Positions 7,341 to 14,591 of a stretch of 23,879 nucleotides of DNA are shown one piece after another. The DNA lies in assembly GCA_002293665.1 (NCBI GenBank), contig DBDQ01000083.1, positions 18,659-42,537 on the forward strand. Direction: 5' to 3'. Positions within the stretch are counted from its first letter, which is position 1; the number at the start of each line of letters is the position of its first letter. The stretch is from Alistipes sp. UBA928 (GTDB lineage Bacteria > Bacteroidota > Bacteroidia > Bacteroidales > Rikenellaceae). The notes under the pieces are model-generated. The model saw only the letters and a list, made by a program, of their open reading frames with translations, was not told the origin of the DNA and did not search any database. The translations under genes and the position numbers were made by a program.

Positions 7341-8300
7341 ATGTCCCTTCCGATGCAGATAGTTAGCGAAAAAGAGATCGCTAAAGCCGACAGCCTGTTC
7401 AGGGTCGGTCTTGAACATCGTATGCAAAACTTTGCCCACATGACGTGGGAGGAGCGGTTGAGGCTCATCGGTTACGACATGGTGCACGTGGGGCTGAAGA
7501 TCGTCGTCGCCGTGGCCATCATCATCGTCGGCCGGTGGCTCGTGAGGCGGCTGGCGCGCGGACTCGATACCGCCATGAACAAATGGAAGATCGACCCGGC
7601 ACTCCACACCTTCATCCGCACCATAGTCAAAACCCTTTTCTACTTCGTGCTTTTCTACATAATGATCGCGTGGTTGGGGATCAACACGTCGCTATTCGTA
7701 GCGCTGTTCGCCGCCGCAGGGCTTGCCATCGGCATGGCCATGAGCGGGGTGTTCCAGAACATTGCCGGCGGAGTGATGATTCTGGTACTGAAGCCTTTCA
7801 GTTGCGGCGACTGGATAGAGCTGGAGGGTCAGGCCGGAAAAGTGATGGATGTACACCTGTTCAACACCGTGCTGCGAACGGCCGACAACCGCACAATACT
7901 GCTGCCTAACGGCGGAGTTTTCACCAGTGTGGTGAGCAACCATACTTCGGCACGCACACGGCGTCTCGAGTGGCCCGTGTCGCTCGAACTCGGGACAGAT
8001 TTCGACGCCGTGCAGAAAGTGCTGTTGGAACTCGTAGCCTCCGATAAACGGATACATACCTCACCTGTACCCGAGGTGTTGATGGTGAATCTCGACCCGG
8101 GCTCCATGGATGTACTGGTGAGGGGATGGGTGGAGACGGCCGACTATTGGGACGTGTTCTACAAGATAAATTCGGAGATCTATAAAACCTTGCCGGCCAG
8201 CGGTTTCGATCTTGAGTCGGCACAGTCGATCCGGGTCACCATGCAGGAACCCGATCCTCCAAAAAAACTCAGCGCAACAAAACCTCAGCCGAACCGATGA
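7341..8300 (+). CDS. MscS-family mechanosensitive ion channel
   Basis: 319 residues. An N-terminal amphipathic stretch is followed by transmembrane helices at about 52-68 (VGLKIVVAVAIIIVGRW), 93-115 (TIVKTLFYFVLFYIMIAWLGI) and the pore helix region (LFVALFAAAGLAIGMAMSGVFQNIAGGVMILVLKPF), whose Gly/Ala-rich pattern defines MscS. The soluble beta domain begins at FSCGDWIELEGQAGKVMDVHLFNTVLRTADNRTILLPN (in pieces: GDWIEL, G-x-V-x-D, LRT-x-D, LPNG), then the C-terminal alpha/beta domain. MscS channels in the inner membrane release solutes on osmotic downshock. Met5 is an alternative start. The last 32 bp overlap the convergent coiled-coil gene. Confidence 0.92.
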   Translation: MSLPMQIVSEKEIAKADSLFRVGLEHRMQNFAHMTWEERLRLIGYDMVHVGLKIVVAVAIIIVGRWLVRRLARGLDTAMNKWKIDPALHTFIRTIVKTLFYFVLFYIMIAWLGINTSLFVALFAAAGLAIGMAMSGVFQNIAGGVMILVLKPFSCGDWIELEGQAGKVMDVHLFNTVLRTADNRTILLPNGGVFTSVVSNHTSARTRRLEWPVSLELGTDFDAVQKVLLELVASDKRIHTSPVPEVLMVNLDPGSMDVLVRGWVETADYWDVFYKINSEIYKTLPASGFDLESAQSIRVTMQEPDPPKKLSATKPQPNR

Positions 8301-9189
8301 GGGTGCCGTCCATGTATATCTCGATACGGTAGGTGCCGGCGCCGAAATCCGAACCGGCGTAAAAGAGGCTCACGGGCAGGTCGCTGTTCTGATAGTCGAC
8401 CTCACGGGTGGCGGTGTGGATCAGCGGATCGCCGTCGTGGTCGAAGGTGGCCGCACCGGAGTTGGCCAGCACATAGCCGTCGGGGCCGGTGACGCGTGCA
8501 TAGACAGGCCGCAGACCGGGATTGGCGAGGTTGTTGGCCGACAGCACGAAGTCTACGCGGAGTCTTGCGGCACGGCTGGCGCGTGTCACCTCGCGGTCGT
8601 TGGCGTTGAGGGTGGCCAGGCGTATGTCGCGTGCTATGATGACGGAGCCCTGGCGAATTTTGATGTCGGCGGCGTCGGCGCGCTCCACGGCGGCGTCGGC
8701 CCTAAGTTGCTGGGTACGTATCTCGGTGCGCATGGTCAGGGCCTCGCCTATAAGGCGTGTGTTGACCTGGTTAAGGGAGTCGATAGTATAGGCGAAACTT
8801 TCGGCGGCGGCGCGCATGAGGTTGAGTTTGGCCTCGTACTCGCGGATCATGCCACGCGTTGCACGGCGCTCTTTGGCAATCACATCGAGTATCGAGTCGA
8901 TGCGGCCGCGCTCGACGGCGATGGAGTCGTTGAGTGCAACGTTGGAGGTTTCGAGGTTGGCGTACTCGTCGCTCAACGCAAGGAACTGGCCGGTTATGAC
9001 GGCGCGCTCGGCGGCAAAGTCCTGGCGTTCCTGGTGAATCTTGTAGAAGAGAAGCCCCGACACGGCGACCAGAATGACCGCCAACAGCAAGACCATCAAT
9101 TTATAGCCCTTGAGCGACCTGGCTGAACCCCCGGTGCTCTCCTCTTCGTAACCGTAATCGTCGTCGTACCGTTCTTCGCTTCGTGCCAT
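8269..9189 (-). CDS. Single-TM coiled-coil envelope protein with C-terminal beta domain, unknown function
   Basis: 306 residues. An acidic, tyrosine-rich cytoplasmic tail (about 1-25: EERYDDDYGYEEE) precedes one transmembrane helix at 31-49 (LMVLLLAVILVAVSGLLFY). Residues ~50-180 are charged and heptad-like (for example FLALSDEYANLETSNVALND; MIREYEAKLNLMRAAAES), consistent with a long periplasmic coiled coil. The C-terminal ~110 residues (RLRVDFVLSANN to GTYRIEIYMDGTLIGSAEV) look like an Ig/beta-sandwich module. I recognise the architecture as common in Bacteroidales but no assigned role. The stop codon lies inside the convergent mscS gene. A -7 element at 9221-9228 on the minus strand probably drives it. 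A cell-envelope structural or tethering role is only an inference. Confidence 0.8.
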   Translation of the reverse strand: MARSEERYDDDYGYEEESTGGSARSLKGYKLMVLLLAVILVAVSGLLFYKIHQERQDFAAERAVITGQFLALSDEYANLETSNVALNDSIAVERGRIDSILDVIAKERRATRGMIREYEAKLNLMRAAAESFAYTIDSLNQVNTRLIGEALTMRTEIRTQQLRADAAVERADAADIKIRQGSVIIARDIRLATLNANDREVTRASRAARLRVDFVLSANNLANPGLRPVYARVTGPDGYVLANSGAATFDHDGDPLIHTATREVDYQNSDLPVSLFYAGSDFGAGTYRIEIYMDGTLIGSAEVLLR

Positions 9190-9220
9190 GGCTTTTTACT
9201 GGTTAAACGCATTTGATGCG

Positions 9221-9228
9221 CAAATATA
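9221..9228 (-). promoter_or_regulatory. -7 element for the coiled-coil protein gene
   Basis: Reading the minus strand gives TATATTTG, a full match to TAnnTTTG. The expected start near 9215 leaves a ~26-nt leader before ATG 9189. No good TTTG -33 element is seen at the right distance, so the call rests on the -7 element only. It faces away from the promoter at 9251-9258, and the two upstream regions overlap. Confidence 0.5.
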
Positions 9229-9250
9229 TATGTTTTTTCGCGGAATTAGC

Positions 9251-9258
9251 TACTTTTG
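9251..9258 (+). promoter_or_regulatory. -7 element for the PfkB-family kinase gene (near-leaderless)
   Basis: TACTTTTG matches TAnnTTTG and ends only 5 bp before ATG 9264. Given the usual 5-7 bp from this element to the start site, transcription would begin at or within a base or two of the start codon. The -33 region is poor (TATG near 9229-9232). Confidence 0.5.
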
Positions 9259-9263
9259 CGCCT

Positions 9264-10265
9264 ATGAAAAAAGTGATTGGAATGGGCAACGCCCTCACCG
9301 ACATGTTGGTGGAACTGCGCTCCGACGAGGTACTCGAACGTTTCGGCCTGCCGAGAGGCAGTGTGACGCTGGTGGGCAGCGACCTCCAGAAAGAGATTTC
9401 GCGCTCGGTGGCGGGTCTGCCGTACACCCTGTCGCTCGGGGGATCGGCATCCAATACCATCCGTGCTTTTGCCCGGCTGGGCGGAGAGGCAGGATTTGTC
9501 GGCAAGGTGGGGCATGACTCCACGGGAGACTTCTTCGAGGCGGCGCTAAACAATCTCGGCGTCGAGCCGTTCGTGTTTCGCGGTGATGAGCACTCCGGAC
9601 GATGTGTGGCGCTCGTCTCGCCCGACGGTGAGCGTACTCTCGTCACTTTTCTCGGAGCGGCGCTGGAGTTCTCCGCGGCAGAGGTGACACCCGCACTTTT
9701 CGATGGTTACGACTGTCTGTATCTGGAGGGATACCTTGTGCAGAACCACGAGCTTATCTCGGCGGCGGTGCGGGTGGCCCGCGAATGCGGTCTGAAGGTG
9801 GCGATCGACCTTGCGAGTTTCAACATAGTGGAGGAGAACCGCGAGTTCCTGTTGGGGTTGGTTCGAGACCAGGTGGACATACTGTTTGCAAACGAGGCCG
9901 AGGCCGCAGCCTTTACCGGCGAGCAGGAGCCTCTCAACGCACTGCAAGCCATCAGCGAGATGACCGAACTAGCGATAGTGAAGACCGGCATGAGCGGCGC
10001 GCTTATAAAGAACGGCTCGGAAGTGGTGCATGTAGGCATCATGAAGGCGGCGCGGAGGGTAGACACTACCGGCGCGGGAGACTTCTATGCCGCAGGTTTT
10101 TTGTATGGCCTGTGCGAGGGTTTGACTTTGCGGCAGTGCGGTACGATCGGCGCCATTACTGCCGGAAAGGTCATAGAGGTGGTCGGCACGACCTTCGGTG
10201 AGGAGGAGTGGGCCGACATTGCACGGCTTGTGCGGAGGGTCAAAACCGAGAAATATCTTTTTTGA
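9264..10265 (+). CDS. PfkB-family carbohydrate/nucleoside kinase, adenosine-kinase-like
   Basis: 333 residues from ATG 9264; 17 upstream in-frame codons are dropped because they run through the promoter. The start GMGNALTDMLV and LSLGGSASNTIRAFARLGG are the N-terminal PfkB substrate-binding signature, with GKVGHDSTGDFF after it. The second signature, VDTTGAGDFYAAGFLYG, contains catalytic Asp273 and the anion hole. Members with this GNAL-x-D opening in Bacteroidota are usually annotated as adenosine kinase or ribokinase-like, phosphorylating a sugar or nucleoside with ATP in the cytoplasm; the exact substrate is not settled by sequence. It is monocistronic: divergent gene upstream, perfect terminator 15 bp after the stop. 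Confidence 0.88.
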   Translation: MKKVIGMGNALTDMLVELRSDEVLERFGLPRGSVTLVGSDLQKEISRSVAGLPYTLSLGGSASNTIRAFARLGGEAGFVGKVGHDSTGDFFEAALNNLGVEPFVFRGDEHSGRCVALVSPDGERTLVTFLGAALEFSAAEVTPALFDGYDCLYLEGYLVQNHELISAAVRVARECGLKVAIDLASFNIVEENREFLLGLVRDQVDILFANEAEAAAFTGEQEPLNALQAISEMTELAIVKTGMSGALIKNGSEVVHVGIMKAARRVDTTGAGDFYAAGFLYGLCEGLTLRQCGTIGAITAGKVIEVVGTTFGEEEWADIARLVRRVKTEKYLF

Positions 10266-10280
10266 GGGTAATGGTCTAAT

Positions 10281-10311
10281 AAAAAACGGAAGTCGATGAC
10301 TTCCGTTTTTT
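10281..10311. terminator. Bidirectional intrinsic terminator between the kinase gene and sppA
   Basis: A perfect inverted repeat: 14 nt at 10281-10294, loop GAT, 14 nt at 10298-10311. The core stem is ACGGAAGTC/GACTTCCGT flanked by A6 on one side and T6 on the other, so it presents a hairpin plus U-tract on both strands. It sits between two convergent genes and should end both transcripts. Confidence 0.93.
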
Positions 10312-10328
10312 ATCGCGAGGGTTCTACT

Positions 10329-12098
10329 CTACCGGATCTCGACCACGTAGGGCATTCGGGCCTGGATGCCGCCTTCGTCCATCATGCCGCGCAGATATTG
10401 GTAGTGGCTGAAGGCCGCGCCCAGTTCTTCGCGCAGCGCCCAGGTGCGGATAGAGACCGACAGGCTGCTGAACAGCGCGTCGAAGGGTGATTCCTCGCCC
10501 TTCACCTCCCAGATGCGGAAATCGTCGGAAACACCCACTCTTTCGGCCGCCAGCGACAGTGCGTCCACGAGGCCACCGTAGCCGTCTATCAGACCTATCT
10601 CCAAAGCGTCGGCACCTGCCCACACTCTGCCCTGGCCGATCTCGTCGACGGCCTCGGTAGTCATGTTGCGTCCGTCGGCGACGTGGCCGATGAATGTCGA
10701 GTATACTTCCTCAACAGACTTCTGTACGTATGCCAGCTCAGCCGACGAGGGCGACCGGAATGCCGATCCCATGTCGGCGTAACGGCCTGTGTTGACAACG
10801 TCGGTCGTGACGCCCAGCTTATCTTTCAGCGCACCCCCGAAGTTGTAGAACAGACCGAATACACCTATCGAACCCGTCAGCGTAGAGCGGTCGGCGTAGA
10901 TCGCGTCGGCCGGAGCCGCGATATAGTAGCCTCCCGAGGCGGCCATCGCTCCCATCGACACGATGAGCGGTTTTTCGGCCTTCAGCAGTTCAAGTTCCCT
11001 CCACATAACTTCGGAGGCGAGGGCGCTGCCCCCGGGCGAGTTGATCCTCAGCACCACCGCCACGGTGTTCTTGTCGTCGCGTGCCTTTCTGATCTTTTCG
11101 ACCATCGACTCGCTGCCAACCTCGCCCTGCGATCCGGAGCCCGAAACGATCGAACCTTCGGCATATATCACCGCGATTTTGTTCTTCGACGACAGGTTCA
11201 CATCCGATACCTGCGTCACGTAGTCGCTGAGCGATACTATTTCGGGCTCTTCGTCTCCGACCATGCCCGACAGTTCGCCTATCTTGTCCATCACCTGGTC
11301 TTCGTACCAAAGATCGTCGATCAGCCCCTTCTCAACCGCAGCCGCGGGCGAGTCGATCGTGAGATCGTCGGCCCACGACTGAAGGTCGGTTGCCGAAATA
11401 CCGCGCGACTCCGCAACCTGCTCCACGACCATGCCCCACAGCGAGCCAGTCATCTTCTCGTACTGGAGCCGATTCTCGGGACTCATCCGGTCAGTAATGA
11501 GGGGTTCCACTGCGCTCTTGAACGAACCGTGTCGCACAACTACCGGTTCGATACCCAACTTGTCCAACAGCCCCTTGTAGAACATTACCATTGAGGAGAG
11601 GCCCGTCCACTCCATGCCCCCCGCCGGATTGGTGTAAACCTCATCGGCCACCGACGCGAACCAATAGGCCAACTGGCTGTATGCCTCTTCATACGCCACC
11701 ACGAACTTGCCGCTCTCTTTGAACTTCTCCAACTCCGCACGAATCTCCTCCAGCGATGCCAGCGACACGTTCACCCCTTCGTCGAAATTCATGTATATAC
11801 CCTCGATACGGTCGTCGGAAGCGGCGGCCTGGATAGCCTGAATGGTTTTAAGCAACGTCACACGCGGCACGACCGTCATTCGCTGAAAATCGAAGCCCTC
11901 CAAAGGCGATGCCGAAGGTGAGTCGGACACCGCGCCCAAATTGAGTTTCAACACCGATCCATGCGAAACGACCACCGCGGGCGACGACCCGAATGTCGCG
12001 ACCATGCCAACCACGATCATCGTCCACAACATGATAACCAACCCAAATCCAACCACGACCGCCAACAGCGATGCCAAAAATGTTTTCCAGAAATTCAT
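10329..12098 (-). CDS. sppA: Signal peptide peptidase SppA, 67K type
   Basis: 589 residues, the long two-domain form (S49 family; E. coli SppA is ~618). An N-terminal membrane anchor (about 6-33, FLASLLAVVVGFGLVIMLWTMIV in part) is followed by the N-terminal half with catalytic Lys194 in RHGSFKSAVEP and the C-terminal half with catalytic Ser388 in MAASGGYYIAAPAD. RINSPGGSALASE and TLTGSIGVFG are further S49 hallmarks. The enzyme sits on the periplasmic face of the inner membrane and degrades cleaved signal peptides and other membrane peptides. It is transcribed alone, with a -7 element at 12176-12183 and the shared terminator at 10281-10311. Lys-Ser spacing (194) is close to that of the E. 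coli enzyme (200). Confidence 0.95.
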   Translation of the reverse strand: MNFWKTFLASLLAVVVGFGLVIMLWTMIVVGMVATFGSSPAVVVSHGSVLKLNLGAVSDSPSASPLEGFDFQRMTVVPRVTLLKTIQAIQAAASDDRIEGIYMNFDEGVNVSLASLEEIRAELEKFKESGKFVVAYEEAYSQLAYWFASVADEVYTNPAGGMEWTGLSSMVMFYKGLLDKLGIEPVVVRHGSFKSAVEPLITDRMSPENRLQYEKMTGSLWGMVVEQVAESRGISATDLQSWADDLTIDSPAAAVEKGLIDDLWYEDQVMDKIGELSGMVGDEEPEIVSLSDYVTQVSDVNLSSKNKIAVIYAEGSIVSGSGSQGEVGSESMVEKIRKARDDKNTVAVVLRINSPGGSALASEVMWRELELLKAEKPLIVSMGAMAASGGYYIAAPADAIYADRSTLTGSIGVFGLFYNFGGALKDKLGVTTDVVNTGRYADMGSAFRSPSSAELAYVQKSVEEVYSTFIGHVADGRNMTTEAVDEIGQGRVWAGADALEIGLIDGYGGLVDALSLAAERVGVSDDFRIWEVKGEESPFDALFSSLSVSIRTWALREELGAAFSHYQYLRGMMDEGGIQARMPYVVEIR

Positions 12099-12175
12099 AT
12101 CTATGACTTTTTAGTTTGTATTTTGCAGAGTAGCGCGCCGTTTTGTAAAAATCAGCGCAGTGTGCAGTGTAGCGA

Positions 12176-12183
12176 CAAAGGTA
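12176..12183 (-). promoter_or_regulatory. -7 element for sppA
   Basis: Minus-strand reading gives TACCTTTG, matching TAnnTTTG; start expected near 12170, giving a ~70-nt leader. No clear -33 TTTG. It lies 12 bp from the mrp -7 element pointing the other way. Confidence 0.45.
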
Positions 12184-12195
12184 TGCTATTTTTTG

Positions 12196-12203
12196 TAATT
12201 TTG
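12196..12203 (+). promoter_or_regulatory. -7 element for mrp
   Basis: TAATTTTG matches TAnnTTTG, ending 20 bp before ATG 12224. The -33 position has no good TTTG. With the sppA element 12 bp away on the other strand, the two divergent promoters must share upstream sequence. Confidence 0.5.
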
Positions 12204-12223
12204 TGGCTTATAAGTGATTTGAG

Positions 12224-13276
12224 ATGAGAAAAAAAGAGATTGCTTTGGAGGTTTTGGACAGGGTTTTGCATCCGGAAGGTGGTGTAGGTTTGGTTTCCGG
12301 CGGGTTTGTGGAAGGGGTCGAGGTTTCGGGAGACAGGATAGAGGTGGTGGTGAAGTTTCGGCGGGCCCGTGATCCTTTTGCGGCTTCTTTGCGACGGCAG
12401 GCCGAGGTAGCTTTGACGGAGGCATTTCCGGGAATGGAGGTTTCGGTCGGGGTTTCTTCGGCGGAGGCGGCTCCGAAAATCGAGCCTTCGAGGCGGCTGG
12501 CCGGCATCGAGCGCGTTATTGTCGTGGCGAGCGGCAAGGGGGGTGTCGGGAAGAGCACCGTGGCGGCTAATTTGGCTGTCGAGTTGGTTTCGCAGGGGTA
12601 CAGGGTCGGAGTTTTGGATGCCGACATATATGGCCCTTCGCAGCCCTCTTTGTTCGGGGTCGAGGGTTATATGCCTGTGGCGGAGGGTGGTGAGGGATCC
12701 GAAATGATCGTTCCGGCAGAGAGTGGGGGTGTTAAAATAATGTCGATAGGTTTCTTCATATCGCCCGACGACGCTTTGGTTTGGCGTGGGCCTATGGCTG
12801 TCAACGCTTTGCGTCAGTTGATCCGTCAGACGGCATGGGGCGGGTTGGATTATCTGCTCATTGACCTGCCTCCCGGAACCGGCGATGTACACCTTTCGGT
12901 GGTTCATGAGTTGGAGATCGACGGCGCGATTATTGTGTCTACGCCGGGTGGTCTGGCGGTGGCCGATGTGAGGCGCGGGGTGGAGATGTTCCGCTCGGAG
13001 GGTATAGGGGTTCCGGTGTTGGGGCTGGTGGAGAACATGGCCTGGTTTACACCGGCTGAACTGCCTGATAATCGGTACTATATCTTCGGCAAAGGGGGTG
13101 GACGCCGTTTTGCCGACGGGGCCGGGATAGAATTTCTGGGCGAGATTCCGATGGTGTTGTCGGATTCGGAAAGTGGTGAACGGATGGTGCAGGCCGATGG
13201 CGTTCGTCCCGAAGTCAAAGGGTATTACGAAGCAATCGGGCGACGGGTTGTCGATAAGGTTGCGGGAAAGTGTTGA
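12224..13276 (+). CDS. mrp: Mrp/NBP35-family Fe-S cluster carrier ATPase (ApbC-like), without the CxxC
   Basis: 350 residues. The N-terminal ~85 residues are an MIP18/DUF59-type domain (EIALEVLDRVLHPEGG, FPGMEVSVGV). The P-loop NTPase domain follows with deviant Walker A GKGGVGKST at 104-112, switch I DADIYGPSQP, and LIDLPPGTGDVHLS as switch II. Mrp/ApbC proteins carry or insert 4Fe-4S clusters in the cytoplasm. The region where most homologues have CxxC after ENM (ENMxxFxCxxC) here reads ENMAWFTPAELPDNRYYIFG, with no cysteine. This cysteine-less form is familiar from other Bacteroidales, so it is probably lineage-typical rather than damage. The gene is near-neighbour to nadA, an Fe-S enzyme, and in the same window as sufBCD. 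Confidence 0.93.
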   Translation: MRKKEIALEVLDRVLHPEGGVGLVSGGFVEGVEVSGDRIEVVVKFRRARDPFAASLRRQAEVALTEAFPGMEVSVGVSSAEAAPKIEPSRRLAGIERVIVVASGKGGVGKSTVAANLAVELVSQGYRVGVLDADIYGPSQPSLFGVEGYMPVAEGGEGSEMIVPAESGGVKIMSIGFFISPDDALVWRGPMAVNALRQLIRQTAWGGLDYLLIDLPPGTGDVHLSVVHELEIDGAIIVSTPGGLAVADVRRGVEMFRSEGIGVPVLGLVENMAWFTPAELPDNRYYIFGKGGGRRFADGAGIEFLGEIPMVLSDSESGERMVQADGVRPEVKGYYEAIGRRVVDKVAGKC

Positions 13277-13592
13277 GAAGGTGTGAGGGAGGTGTTGGAA
13301 AGTTTTGAGAGATCGGCGGGGGTGGTTTTTTGTTAAAAAGTTTCATTAGAAAACCGACAAAAAACGACAAGAATTGTTGATTGGCATGTGGGTGTTGATA
13401 TGTTGAAACCGATTTTAAACAATGTTGAGAACCGATGAAACCGCAAAGTAAGATGCCTTCCCGTTCTGTCAACCCCTGGAGAGTAAAAAATGATAACTAT
13501 TTTTGCGGAGGCGAACGTGTGGGTTACTGACAATATCAACGTCCTTTATTGTTATTGTTTCCTAAATATATATTTAAATAAAAAATAAAAAA
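13277..13592. other. 316-bp non-coding interval between mrp and nadA
   Basis: No convincing gene or RNA. It holds a weak GGTTTT/AAAACC inverted repeat (13324-13329 and 13350-13355) without a good U-tract, an imperfect direct repeat (13400-13413 and 13422-13436, differing by one inserted base) and, at its right end, the likely nadA promoter with an A/T-rich leader. Confidence 0.6.
13498..13505 (+). promoter_or_regulatory. -7 element, probable nadA promoter
   Basis: TATTTTTG matches TAnnTTTG. The -33 position (about 13475-13478) reads CCTG, a poor match. It would give a ~80-nt leader to ATG 13593, ending in a very A/T-rich run (13560-13592). No recognised riboswitch or NAD-type operator was seen in the leader. 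Confidence 0.45.
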
Positions 13593-14519
13593 ATGAACAT
13601 TGCTGATAAGATTGCCGAGTTGAAACGACGAAAAAACGCCGTTATCCTTGCGCACTACTACACCAGACCCGAAGTGCAGGAGGTGGCCGACTTTACAGGA
13701 GACTCCCTGGCCCTGTCGCAACAGGCCGCAGCTACCAAGGCAGATATAATAGTGTTCGCCGGAGTTTACTTTATGGCCGAGACGGCGAAAATTCTATCGC
13801 CGCGGAAAAAGGTGCTTATCCCCGATCCCGAGGCTGGATGCTCACTCGCTGCGTCGTGTCCCACCGTGGAATTTGCTGCGTTTAGGGCAAAACATCCGGA
13901 GGCAACGGTTGTCAGCTATGTCAATACAACGGCGGAAATAAAGGCTCTGACCGATATTTGCTGCACATCGACCAACGCCCTCGATGTAATAAAGTCAATA
14001 CCCGAGAATCAACCCATAATATTTGCTCCCGACCGGAACCTCGGTGCATACCTGCAAAAGCAGACCGGGAGAGAGAATATGATATTGTGGAATGGAGCAT
14101 GCCATGTCCACGAAGAATTTTCGCTCGAAGGTATCATGGCTCTGAAAAAGCAATATCCCGATGCACCGATTCTCGCACATCCGGAATGCAAGGAGCCTGT
14201 ATTGATGGTGGCGGATTTTGTCGGTTCGACCTCGGCGATCCTGAAAGAGGCGGGGCGAAACCCGGCAAAAACGTTTATCGTGGTTACAGAACCTGGAATA
14301 CTTCATGAAATGAAGAAAGACTATCCGGATAAAACATTTATTCCCGCCCCGCCACTCGACTCGACTTGCGCCTGCAACGACTGCGCGTATATGAAACTCG
14401 TGACCCTCGATAAGATTCTCAAAACTCTCGAAACGGAGTCACCCGAAGTGACGGTTCCGGAGAGCATACGCGCCGCGGCTGAAAAATCGATTCGGAATAT
14501 GCTCAGCCTTAACTGTTAA
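13593..14519 (+). CDS. nadA: Quinolinate synthase NadA
   Basis: 308 residues, typical of the shorter NadA class. It condenses iminoaspartate (made by NadB) with dihydroxyacetone phosphate to quinolinate, the NAD precursor, using an oxygen-sensitive 4Fe-4S cluster. Visible: ILAHYYTRPEVQEVADFTGDSLALSQ at the N-terminus (substrate site), VFAGVYFMAETAKILSP, Cys83 in DPEAGCSLAASC, Cys170 in NGACHVHE, HPEC, and a C-terminal CACNDC (Cys259, 261, 264), one of which should be the third cluster ligand. The protein is complete. nadB and nadC are not next to it in this window, which is a little unusual. Own promoter likely at 13498-13505. Confidence 0.97.
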   Translation: MNIADKIAELKRRKNAVILAHYYTRPEVQEVADFTGDSLALSQQAAATKADIIVFAGVYFMAETAKILSPRKKVLIPDPEAGCSLAASCPTVEFAAFRAKHPEATVVSYVNTTAEIKALTDICCTSTNALDVIKSIPENQPIIFAPDRNLGAYLQKQTGRENMILWNGACHVHEEFSLEGIMALKKQYPDAPILAHPECKEPVLMVADFVGSTSAILKEAGRNPAKTFIVVTEPGILHEMKKDYPDKTFIPAPPLDSTCACNDCAYMKLVTLDKILKTLETESPEVTVPESIRAAAEKSIRNMLSLNC

Positions 14520-14524
14520 ATGAC

Positions 14525-14532
14525 TATATTTG
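14525..14532 (+). promoter_or_regulatory. -7 element for the S46 peptidase-glnS unit
   Basis: TATATTTG, a full match to TAnnTTTG, lies 5 bp after the nadA stop. The expected start near 14538 gives a ~54-nt leader to ATG 14592. No convincing -33 TTTG; that region is inside the nadA end. Confidence 0.5.
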
Positions 14533-14591
14533 CGGGATACTATGCGTGGAATTCGTGGTGTTGAGTGTCAAACCAATTAATGATTAGAGAT

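Noticed and set aside
8212..9126. 304-codon + strand open frame opposite the coiled-coil gene
   Set aside because: It is a Gly/Val-rich antisense shadow; the minus-strand gene has a promoter, a start, a TM helix and a sensible architecture.
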